From: Bacillota bacterium
GTDB lineage: Bacteria > Bacillota > Clostridia > Christensenellales > Aristaeellaceae
Reading direction: 5' to 3'
NCBI GenBank assembly: GCA_023396045.1
Contig: JAEWXD010000001.1
Location: forward strand, 1 to 10,052
DNA length: 10,052 nt
Under the pieces are notes generated by a model. That model was not told the origin of the DNA. It worked only from the letters and a program-made list of their open reading frames with translations, and did no database searches. Both the position numbers and the translations under genes were made by a program. Position 1 is the stretch's first letter, and each line of letters starts with the position of its first letter. Below, in pieces: positions 1 through 6,014 of the stretch.

Positions 1-663
1 GTCTTCACGGTCGGTAATTTCTACATCTGCATTTTTTTGCATATTGTATTGGTAAGTGTTGTAGGCTAAATTATAGCTTCTTTGTACTGCGCCCTGTAGA
101 GCAAAGAACCCTATTAAAAATGCAATGCCTATAATAGCCCATTCCCATATACGCAAATCTTTTATTTTGGTGCTGTTTGCTGCTAAATAATTTTCTATAC
201 TGTTTAAAAATAAGTGCGCTACACGGTCGTAGTTGTTTTTTTTAGCTGCGGGCGTTATTTTATCTAAAATGCTTTCTATACGTCTATCGGTAATGGTGCG
301 TATCATAGAGCCGGTAGTGCTGATGTATAACATACGATTGTTTATGTCAATCAGCAATAATACACCACTTTTAGAAGCATCAAATCCATAGCCGTGATAA
401 TCATAATAATCGTCTGCATATTGTACGTATTTTCCGGCAGGTACATCTTTTGCGGTAACAATTACAGCTGCAATATTATGCTCTTTTGCAATTTCTTTAA
501 TTTTGGTTTCTAAGTCCTGTATGCCTTTTTCTGTGAATAAAGAGGCTTTATCTACCACAAAAGTGCTGAAGTCTGTTTCTTGGGCGCTCATGGCCAATAC
601 ACTTGTGCAGAGCAACAACAATAATAAAGTGCAAGCCAGTATTTTTTTTGTTGTATTTACCAT
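1..663 (-). CDS. TPM-domain membrane protein, YdjH/YgcG-like (3' end cut by window edge)
   Basis: Reading from ATG at 663 gives 221 codons with no stop before the window edge, so the C-terminus is missing. Residues 1-24 look like a signal peptide (Lys-Lys followed by a Leu-rich core, then SVLA). Residues about 36-160 fit a TPM domain: VVDKASLF near the start, a VLLLIDINNR strand at 101-110, and the central ISTTGSM. A membrane segment follows at about 172-190, then a charged cytoplasmic stretch. The start overlaps the stop of the upstream zinc-ribbon gene by 7 nt (ATGGTAA). A GGGAGG site at 673-678 lies 9 nt before the ATG, so translation is probably coupled. The TPM fold is known from photosystem II repair protein TLP18.3 and from Bacillus YdjH. 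The pairing with a zinc-ribbon membrane protein matches the YdjG-YdjH arrangement, where the two form a membrane complex. Domain call is good; exact function is inferred from the pairing. Confidence 0.85.
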   Translation of the reverse strand, partial: MVNTTKKILACTLLLLLLCTSVLAMSAQETDFSTFVVDKASLFTEKGIQDLETKIKEIAKEHNIAAVIVTAKDVPAGKYVQYADDYYDYHGYGFDASKSGVLLLIDINNRMLYISTTGSMIRTITDRRIESILDKITPAAKKNNYDRVAHLFLNSIENYLAANSTKIKDLRIWEWAIIGIAFLIGFFALQGAVQRSYNLAYNTYQYNMQKNADVEITDRED

Positions 664-1691
664 ATAAACAAACCTCCCAACAATGCGAGTATTGCCAAAA
701 TGGTGCCTGTGCCTAAGCTGGAGATCAATAATTTTGTTTTATCTATCGGTAACTTACCACAGGTTTTACCTGTTTGGCCGTTCATAGAGTAGTAATAGCG
801 CTTTCCATCCGGGCCTAAGTAGGTTAATACCCATGTAGGCAATAATAAATAGTTAAAACTTTTGTTTAGTATATTGTATTGGCTGTTGCCGGAAATACTG
901 CTGTAATTACTATCTTGGGTTAGTAGGGGTTCAATATATTGTTCTATTTCGTTTTCTACTTCAGGAGCAATATCGTTGCTATCTATATCTCTGCGTTCTG
1001 CCATAAAACCGGCTAAATAAGCAGGGCTATACGGTTTTTCATCTGTTTCTTCAAAAGGATGTATACCATCGGCCAGTTCTTTTTGGTTTTTTTGTAGTGC
1101 AGACCTGAAAATATTGTTAAAACGAATTTTCCCTTTGCGATATACATCGTAATAATTGGTGGTGGTAATACGGTAGTTTCCACTGATATAGCTGCTTACT
1201 TCTGTAGCTTCACCTTGGAATTCAGCATCTACATCATAGTCGCAGTCCCAATAGGGGTAGTACACACCACTTAGTTTTTCTAATTGGCTTTGGTTAAAAA
1301 ATTCCTTTGGAACAAATTTTTTTGTTTTTATAAAGTTTAAAAAATGTTCTTGGGCCTGTTTTTTATCAAACTGGAAAGGAATCACTCTGTCGGGTTTGTA
1401 TTCTGCACTTAATTTGTCAGTTAAAACCACAGGGCTTTGGCAATAATAGCAATGGGTAGCGGCTGTGGTGCCTTGGGCTATAATTTCTGCACCACAGTTT
1501 TTGCAGTTGTATAGCATTTCTTGTTCAGCGTTTGGGAAAGAGGCAGAGGTAGTTTCTGTGGCAGAATCTTCTTCTAATTTTTGAATCAATTCATCGGTGT
1601 CATATTTTGCGCCACAATACTCGCATGCAAAATTTTGTTCGCCTGGTTGGAAGCTTATGTATGCTCCGCAAGATGTACATTTAAAAGTCAA
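657..1691 (-). CDS. Double zinc-ribbon membrane protein, YdjG-like
   Basis: Predicted protein of 344 aa. Two CxxC...CxxC zinc ribbons lie near the N-terminus: C5/C8 with C23/C26 and C63/C66 with C81/C84. A middle region follows, then a conserved-looking segment at about 281-315 (LLPTWVLTY, then YYSMNGQTGK), and a C-terminal membrane segment at about 320-343. I chose TTG at 1691 as start. The AGGAGG at 1700-1705 is 8 nt upstream of it, whereas the longer GTG reading at 1700 would start inside that site. Such proteins are often labelled 'TFIIB-type zinc ribbon' or wrongly 'primosomal protein N''; there is no helicase domain here. Length, ribbons, tail anchor and the TPM neighbour resemble B. 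subtilis YdjG, part of a membrane complex that recruits SPFH and PspA proteins. Function is inferred by that resemblance. It is the first gene of its own transcription unit. Confidence 0.85.
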   Translation of the reverse strand: MTFKCTSCGAYISFQPGEQNFACEYCGAKYDTDELIQKLEEDSATETTSASFPNAEQEMLYNCKNCGAEIIAQGTTAATHCYYCQSPVVLTDKLSAEYKPDRVIPFQFDKKQAQEHFLNFIKTKKFVPKEFFNQSQLEKLSGVYYPYWDCDYDVDAEFQGEATEVSSYISGNYRITTTNYYDVYRKGKIRFNNIFRSALQKNQKELADGIHPFEETDEKPYSPAYLAGFMAERRDIDSNDIAPEVENEIEQYIEPLLTQDSNYSSISGNSQYNILNKSFNYLLLPTWVLTYLGPDGKRYYYSMNGQTGKTCGKLPIDKTKLLISSLGTGTILAILALLGGLFIW

Positions 1692-1699
1692 CGCAAACA

Positions 1700-1705
1700 C
1701 CTCCT
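1700..1705 (-). promoter_or_regulatory. AGGAGG ribosome binding site that fixes a TTG start
   Basis: The site abuts an in-frame GTG (its last G is the first base of that GTG), so GTG cannot be used from it. The next in-frame start codon, TTG at 1691, has an 8-nt spacer and gives a protein that begins directly at the first zinc ribbon. Confidence 0.8.
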
Positions 1706-1723
1706 ATATTTTTAATTATATAA

Positions 1724-1752
1724 ATTATACGATAAGTGATATAATTTTGCAA
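1724..1752 (-). promoter_or_regulatory. Sigma-A-like promoter for the zinc-ribbon/TPM unit
   Basis: On the minus strand, TTGCAA (1752-1747) and TATAAT (1729-1724) are separated by exactly 17 bp. The -10 is a perfect consensus and lies about 20 nt upstream of the AGGAGG site at 1705-1700, leaving a short AT-rich leader. It sits just after the terminator of the upstream operon, so the zinc-ribbon/TPM pair is probably transcribed independently. Confidence 0.75.
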
Positions 1753-1772
1753 ACACTTCATTGTTTTCATAT

Positions 1773-1802
1773 AAAAATGCACTGGGTTTCCAGTGCATTT
1801 TT
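1773..1802 (-). terminator. Rho-independent terminator of the six-gene operon
   Basis: A perfect 13-bp stem has arms at 1773-1785 and 1790-1802 and a 4-nt loop. It begins 3 nt after the stop codon of the FMN-binding gene. On the minus strand the 3' arm ends in TTTTT followed by ATAT. Because the stem is flanked by A and T runs it could also work on the other strand, but no plus-strand gene ends here. Confidence 0.85.
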
Positions 1803-1805
1803 TTG

Positions 1806-3359
1806 TTATTGCATTAATTTGGGAAGCTTTTCAAGCACAATATTCACAGCTTCATTTACTGCCTTGGAAGTGAATGTTGCGCCGGTGATCTGGTCTACTT
1901 CGTTGGCATCTGCTTTGGCTTTTCCTTCTTCGGTCATGGTGATTGGCGCTTGTTTGCCAATAAATTTGCCGGTAAAGCTTTCTTCTTGTGCTTTGGAACC
2001 AATATTGGGTGTGTCGTGGAATTTAACGCTACCAACTACAAGATTTGTAATTTTGAAATCAAGGTCGGTAACAACAATGCTATCTACATCATCTTCAAAG
2101 CCTTCGGCAGCAGCTTGACCGATATAGGCAATGGTTTCGCCGCCTTTTTTGGCAATGTGGGCAGACATCATCGGTTTTTCTACTGCCAATTCAATAAATT
2201 CATCAGCTTCAGGAACAAGAGCTTGCAATGGATTTGCTTTTTCTATTACTTCCATTTCCGGGCTGTTGATGTGCTGGGGTATTTCATTTAGTGCAATGTT
2301 TACGCCCTTGTTTACCGCTTTTGAACTAAATGTAGCGCCGGTAATTTGGTCTACTTCATTGGCATCCGTATTGGCTTTGCCTTCTTCTGTCATAGTGATA
2401 GGTGCTTTCTTGCCTATGTATCGTTTGGTAAAATTTTCATCTTGTGTTTGTGAACCAATGCCAGGTGTTTCATGGAAGTTATGAGCCCCTACAATAATAC
2501 CGGTTACGGCATAGTTGGTATCTACAGCAACAAGGGTTTCAACCATATCTTCAAAGCCTTCTGCTGTTGCTTGGGCAATATAGCCTACCACTTTGTCATC
2601 TTCTTTTAGCACAAACATATGTTGCAATTTGCTGTTTTCTATTTGCAATTCAATAGCAGTTGCATTTTTGGCTAATACATGTACAGGGTTTTCTGCTTCC
2701 CCCATGGTAGATGTGGATTCTTCCGGCATTTCTGCAGCAACAGGCATATCTGCAAGAACGGCAGCAATGTCTGGGTTAATACTACCACCGGTAGCAAATT
2801 GTTGTAACTGGGAAGCAAGGTAGTTTACGCTGTTATTTACAGCTTTAGAGCTAATGGTTGCGCCGCTTACTTGGTCTACTTCATTGGTATCAGGCTTTGC
2901 GGTGTTTGGTTTGGTTAAAAGTAAGGGAATGTTTTTACCGGCATATTGTGATGTAAAAGCTTCCTCTTTTACCAATGCACCCAAACCGGCAGTTTCTGCA
3001 AAATCAGAACCGCCAACACGAATGCCTGCCAATTGCAAGTCTTTATTTAAGGCAACCAACACTTCAATAGGGCCGGCATAACCTTGTGTGGTTATTTGAC
3101 CTACATAGCCCACTGCAGAATTGTTTTCTGTGGCAATATATAGGCCGTCTAAGGGTAAGTTCTCTACACTTTCAGTTTCAAATTTTGTGGCGGCAGGCAG
3201 TAACTGTTTCATTGCTTCTGCTCTTTCACCACCGGCACGGTTTTCTATAATATCCTTTGTAGCAAGGTTAGTGCCTGCAAGGCTTATTGCGGCAACAATG
3301 GATATAATAGTTAGTTTTGCCCATGCGGGAAGACTGAATTTGTTTGTTGGGTTTTGCAT
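1806..3359 (-). CDS. Membrane-anchored protein with three FMN-binding (RnfG-type) domains
   Basis: Protein of 517 aa. One N-terminal membrane segment (about 13-33) is followed by an exported region with three FMN-binding domains (about 55-190, 230-365, 385-517). Each ends in the flavinylation motif D-x-x-[ST]-G-A-T: VSGAT with T168, ITGAT with T343, ITGAT with T495. In this family (RnfG, NqrC, PplA) ApbE links FMN to that Thr by a phosphoester bond outside the cytoplasm. Domain 2 has the classic HETPGIG, while domain 1 reads AETAGLG and domain 3 HDTPNIG. There is no lipobox, so the anchor is the N-terminal helix rather than a lipid. GGAG at 3369-3366 lies 6 nt before the ATG, and the Gx gene ends 13 nt upstream. 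It is the last gene of the operon. A role as a multi-flavin electron carrier at the outer face of the membrane is inferred; donor and acceptor are unknown. Confidence 0.93.
   Translation of the reverse strand: MQNPTNKFSLPAWAKLTIISIVAAISLAGTNLATKDIIENRAGGERAEAMKQLLPAATKFETESVENLPLDGLYIATENNSAVGYVGQITTQGYAGPIEVLVALNKDLQLAGIRVGGSDFAETAGLGALVKEEAFTSQYAGKNIPLLLTKPNTAKPDTNEVDQVSGATISSKAVNNSVNYLASQLQQFATGGSINPDIAAVLADMPVAAEMPEESTSTMGEAENPVHVLAKNATAIELQIENSKLQHMFVLKEDDKVVGYIAQATAEGFEDMVETLVAVDTNYAVTGIIVGAHNFHETPGIGSQTQDENFTKRYIGKKAPITMTEEGKANTDANEVDQITGATFSSKAVNKGVNIALNEIPQHINSPEMEVIEKANPLQALVPEADEFIELAVEKPMMSAHIAKKGGETIAYIGQAAAEGFEDDVDSIVVTDLDFKITNLVVGSVKFHDTPNIGSKAQEESFTGKFIGKQAPITMTEEGKAKADANEVDQITGATFTSKAVNEAVNIVLEKLPKLMQ
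1820..3060 (-). repeat. Three tandem FMN-binding domain coding repeats
   Basis: The attachment motifs are coded near 1875, 2331 and 2856, so the repeat periods are 152 codons (domains 2 to 3) and 175 codons (domains 1 to 2). Domains 2 and 3 share long identical protein stretches around the motif (PITMTEEGKA, DANEVDQITGATF) and are visibly alike in DNA. Domain 1 is more distant. This fits an old first duplication and a later second one. Confidence 0.8.
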
Positions 3360-3372
3360 TGTTTTCTCCGTT

Positions 3373-3894
3373 CTATTTCTTATTATCGTTAAATTGGTAA
3401 TTGATTTTTTTCATGTGGGATATTACTTTTTGGCTAACAATACCTATACCGGCGCCACTAACAAGTGCACTCACCAAGAGTATAGGTGCATAGGCCATTA
3501 CTACGCCAAGCCCCAGTAGGGGAATGGCGACCAGTGCTTGTGCAATAGTATGTGCTATACTGCCCGCAACGCTAATGCCAATAAAATGCAAAGCTTTGCT
3601 TTTATATAACAGTAACATTACAATAAGGCTTGTAAAAGAGCCCACTGCTGTATATATGGTGCCAAATGGTCCCATAAATAGTAAGCCGCCTAATAAGATT
3701 TTTATGGTTAGTAAATACCAAGTGCTTTTGGGGTTTATGAGTACCATTGCAAATAATAGCACAATGTTAGATAACCCTAAGCGTATGGCAGGCATGGCCG
3801 GCACCAAGGGGAACAGTTTTTCTATATAGCCCAATATAAGCATAATAGATGCTAAAAGGCCAAGGCTTGTTAATTGTTTTATATTCGTTTTCAT
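3373..3894 (-). CDS. Gx transporter family / 'heptaprenyl diphosphate synthase component I' membrane protein
   Basis: 173-aa very hydrophobic protein with about five membrane segments. Family signatures for Hpre_diP_synt_I are clear: an N-terminal GLLASIMLILGYIEKLFP, then PAIRLGLSNIVLLFA, KILLGGLLFMGPFGTIY, and GSIAHTIAQALVA. Despite the family name no prenyl synthase motif (DDxxD) is present; the fold recalls ECF-type substrate-binding membrane proteins. In Gram-positive bacteria such genes often stand beside FMN-binding or NusG-domain-II genes, including flavin-based electron-transfer loci, as here. I prefer ATG at 3894 because the family usually begins with a short MK-rich head just before the first helix. 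A longer TTG start at 3927 would add 11 residues. Neither has a visible Shine-Dalgarno site. The glycosyltransferase stop is 51 nt upstream, the FMN gene 13 nt downstream. Substrate unknown. Confidence 0.85.
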   Translation of the reverse strand: MKTNIKQLTSLGLLASIMLILGYIEKLFPLVPAMPAIRLGLSNIVLLFAMVLINPKSTWYLLTIKILLGGLLFMGPFGTIYTAVGSFTSLIVMLLLYKSKALHFIGISVAGSIAHTIAQALVAIPLLGLGVVMAYAPILLVSALVSGAGIGIVSQKVISHMKKINYQFNDNKK

Positions 3895-3945
3895 TGGTAT
3901 GGTAACATAAAAGATTGTTAAAATCAAAGCTTAAGCAGGTTCATT

Positions 3946-5058
3946 TTAAAACAGCTTTTGTAGCTGTTTTTCCCATGTAATATGCGTTTTGGCATAGTTG
4001 CGCATTTGTGTTGGTATCTCTTGATTGTTTTTATATTGTTTTGCAAAAGCGACTAACTTTTCCATATTCAGCGGAGTGTCATCGTTTGGCATTTGCAACA
4101 AATAGGGGAGTTGTTCTGTTAAGCAAGCATCTTGTACAGTATATATAAAGGGCAAGCCACGGCTCATATATTCCCTCACTTTTAAGGCAGAGCCTGCTTT
4201 TAATCCATTGCGATGCCATGCCAAAGGAGAAAAACCAACATCTACCATATTCATTAAAGAATCTAATTCTTTGCCATACATAGCGGGGTAAAAACTTACA
4301 GAATCTTCCAGTTGATATTGGGAAACCATAGATTTCCAGTTGGAAAGGGATCCATCGCCCTCATCACCTACGAAATGCAAATGTATTTTTTCTGTGCCAT
4401 GGTAATTTGCAAGCCCTGCAATGGCTCTATCAAAGCCTTGCCAAATACTCATGCTTGCAACCCCAATCATATGTATTGTGTCATCACTGGCGGGGCAACG
4501 CAAACTGTATTTTTCTACATCTATACCATTGCTGATGTTTATGGCAGGGCGACCATTAAAAGTGTTGGTTGTTTCGCCAATAACAGCATAATAATCTATG
4601 TATTTTCCTGCAGCATTGGAAAAATAATCCGATATTTTTAATGCCATTTGAAACAACGGGTTCATTACAGCGCTTTTGTATAAGGGATAAGTGGGTACCT
4701 CACAAATAATTTTACAGCCTTGTTTTTTGGCTAATCGATACATTTTTAAGCCGGAAAATTCCAAAGGGTCATTGCGCACATACAGTATATCTATATGTAA
4801 TGTTTGCAATGCTTGTATTGCACATTTATAAAGGTCAATCAATGCAAAAGTGTGTAGGTAACGCTCACTTGCAGCATTAATGGAGCGCAGGGCTTGCTTT
4901 TCTTGGCCATGCATTAAGTAATATTTGTGCTCATCAAAGGCAAGGTAATATACATCAAAGCCAAGCTTTTCAAAGCCTTGTAATTGCCCATCAAATTTTA
5001 CTTTTAAGCTTTGTTTATGGTGTAGGGCATATTTGCATACATATAATAGTTTTTTCAT
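3946..5058 (-). CDS. Glycosyltransferase family 4 (GT-B fold)
   Basis: 370-aa soluble protein without signal peptide or membrane helix. It reads as a two-domain GT-B enzyme. The N-terminal acceptor domain starts MKKLLYVCKYAL and contains ILYVRND (91-97) and EVPTYP (120-125). The linker has NGID (177-180). The C-terminal nucleotide-sugar domain has GVASMSIWQGFDRAI (199-213), HFVGDEG (228-234), and a segment at about 273-305 ending KVREYMSRGLPFI, the site of the conserved Glu region of GT1/GT4 enzymes. It should transfer a sugar from an activated donor onto a cell-surface polysaccharide or glycolipid at the cytoplasmic face; sugar and acceptor cannot be read from sequence. The start lies 2 nt after the stop of the Wzz-like gene with a GGGG at the end of that gene as a weak ribosome site. 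The pairing supports a polysaccharide role. Confidence 0.88.
   Translation of the reverse strand: MKKLLYVCKYALHHKQSLKVKFDGQLQGFEKLGFDVYYLAFDEHKYYLMHGQEKQALRSINAASERYLHTFALIDLYKCAIQALQTLHIDILYVRNDPLEFSGLKMYRLAKKQGCKIICEVPTYPLYKSAVMNPLFQMALKISDYFSNAAGKYIDYYAVIGETTNTFNGRPAINISNGIDVEKYSLRCPASDDTIHMIGVASMSIWQGFDRAIAGLANYHGTEKIHLHFVGDEGDGSLSNWKSMVSQYQLEDSVSFYPAMYGKELDSLMNMVDVGFSPLAWHRNGLKAGSALKVREYMSRGLPFIYTVQDACLTEQLPYLLQMPNDDTPLNMEKLVAFAKQYKNNQEIPTQMRNYAKTHITWEKQLQKLF
3948..3970 (-). other. Hairpin across the glycosyltransferase stop codon
   Basis: AAAACAGC (3948-3955) and GCTGTTTT (3963-3970) can pair as an 8-bp stem with a 7-nt loop. On the minus strand it ends in four T that belong to the stem and is followed by AAAATG rather than a T run. 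It may weaken expression of the two distal genes (Gx and FMN-binding) or protect an RNA end, or it may be chance in AT-rich coding sequence. Confidence 0.3.
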
Positions 5059-5060
5059 AT

Positions 5061-6014
5061 TTACCCCAACAATACGCCCAACACTTTAATGTCTGCTTCT
5101 TTGCAAAGCAATAAAGCACGTTGGTAATCTCTATAATCACACTTACCTTTGGCAAGCAGTATAAAGGCAGGCAAAGTATTTTGTATTACATGGGGGTAAC
5201 GCAAAATACTATCTGCGAAATGTAAATTTCTGTTTTCTTTTGCTAATGCATGCACCAACTGTGCGTTATAATCTTGCATGCTTACGGGAATAATCGTTAC
5301 TTCATTCAGTTGTTTTTTTTCTAAATAGTTAAAAAACATTTTGCGTTCATCTTTGGCATGAATATTGCTGGGATGCAAATGAAAACACAAATTCAAATCA
5401 CCACATAGCATTGCTTCGCGCGGTGTAACAATGGTGCAACGCCAAAGTTCTTTGCAGAGCAGGGCAATTATTATTACGGCAAGTAAAAATATACTATATA
5501 GAATTTTTTTATTTATACCTATGCCCTGGGGTAGTGAATTTGCGGTGGTGGCTAAAAATTGAGGGCTATATATTTCTTGTATTTTATCACCGGTATCACT
5601 TTTATCTACCAAATGATCCAAAATACCATTGGCATAGAGCATGGCATCTTTTTCATTTAAAGAAACTGCATGAATGTTGATTAAATTGCTAAAGGGTATA
5701 GCTGCAATTTGATATTGTAGCAATGGAGCGCCGGCCTTGTTTTGCAATTCTTCTATAATGTTCTGTTGTACAGTAAATGCATTGTAACCGGAAGCTATTT
5801 TTATACTGGTGTCATAATTCAATATATTTTGTACTGTATATTCCACTTTTGCTTGTGCAGTGGCTTGCCATTTTATTTCTGTAGCTTGTCTGTCTTTCAT
5901 ATAAAAACCAAGCCATAAGCATAGCAAAGCAAGTATATATACATACCAATATCGTTTTAAATAACGAATAATATCTATTGCATTATAGAGTTTTATTTCT
6001 TTGATCTCTCTCAT
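5061..6014 (-). CDS. Wzz-like chain-length protein with degenerate BY-kinase-like tail
   Basis: 317-aa protein with the layout of polysaccharide co-polymerases. A short cytoplasmic head contains IDIIRYLKRYWYVY, then TM1 (about 22-38), an exported region of about 130 residues, TM2 (about 171-187) and a cytoplasmic tail. The tail resembles the bacterial tyrosine kinase P-loop fold: a strand VTIIPVS at 239-245, then AFILLAKGKCDYRDYQRALL (283-302) and ADIKVLGVLLG (307-317), which match the usual end of those kinases. The Walker A (GKS/T) is missing at the expected place, as are the Asp motifs and a Tyr cluster, so it should not be a kinase. I chose ATG at 6014. AGGAG at 6025-6029 is 10 nt upstream, while the TTG at 6023 would be only 1 nt away. 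It overlaps trmD by 32 nt. Likely controls length or export of a surface polysaccharide with the adjacent glycosyltransferase. The Wzz assignment rests on topology and weak similarity. Confidence 0.7.
   Translation of the reverse strand: MREIKEIKLYNAIDIIRYLKRYWYVYILALLCLWLGFYMKDRQATEIKWQATAQAKVEYTVQNILNYDTSIKIASGYNAFTVQQNIIEELQNKAGAPLLQYQIAAIPFSNLINIHAVSLNEKDAMLYANGILDHLVDKSDTGDKIQEIYSPQFLATTANSLPQGIGINKKILYSIFLLAVIIIALLCKELWRCTIVTPREAMLCGDLNLCFHLHPSNIHAKDERKMFFNYLEKKQLNEVTIIPVSMQDYNAQLVHALAKENRNLHFADSILRYPHVIQNTLPAFILLAKGKCDYRDYQRALLLCKEADIKVLGVLLG

Noticed and set aside
657..1691. Primosomal protein N' / PriA helicase label for the zinc-ribbon protein
   Set aside because: Only the Cys pairs are shared; there are no helicase motifs, and a C-terminal membrane anchor is present.
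1806..3359. Rnf or Nqr complex subunit (RnfG/NqrC)
   Set aside because: Those have one FMN domain and sit with other Rnf/Nqr subunits; here there are three domains and no such neighbours.
1597..3519. Several plus-strand reading frames opposite the FMN-binding gene, some resembling each other
   Set aside because: They are antisense shadows; their mutual resemblance simply mirrors the repeated FMN domains. They lack ribosome sites, and the minus-strand protein has full family signatures.
3373..3894. Heptaprenyl diphosphate synthase activity
   Set aside because: The family name is historical; the protein is all membrane helices with no aspartate-rich prenyl synthase motif.
3524..4641. Plus-strand frames opposite the Gx and glycosyltransferase genes
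   Set aside because: Shadows of well-supported minus-strand genes, with no promoter, ribosome site or recognisable domain.
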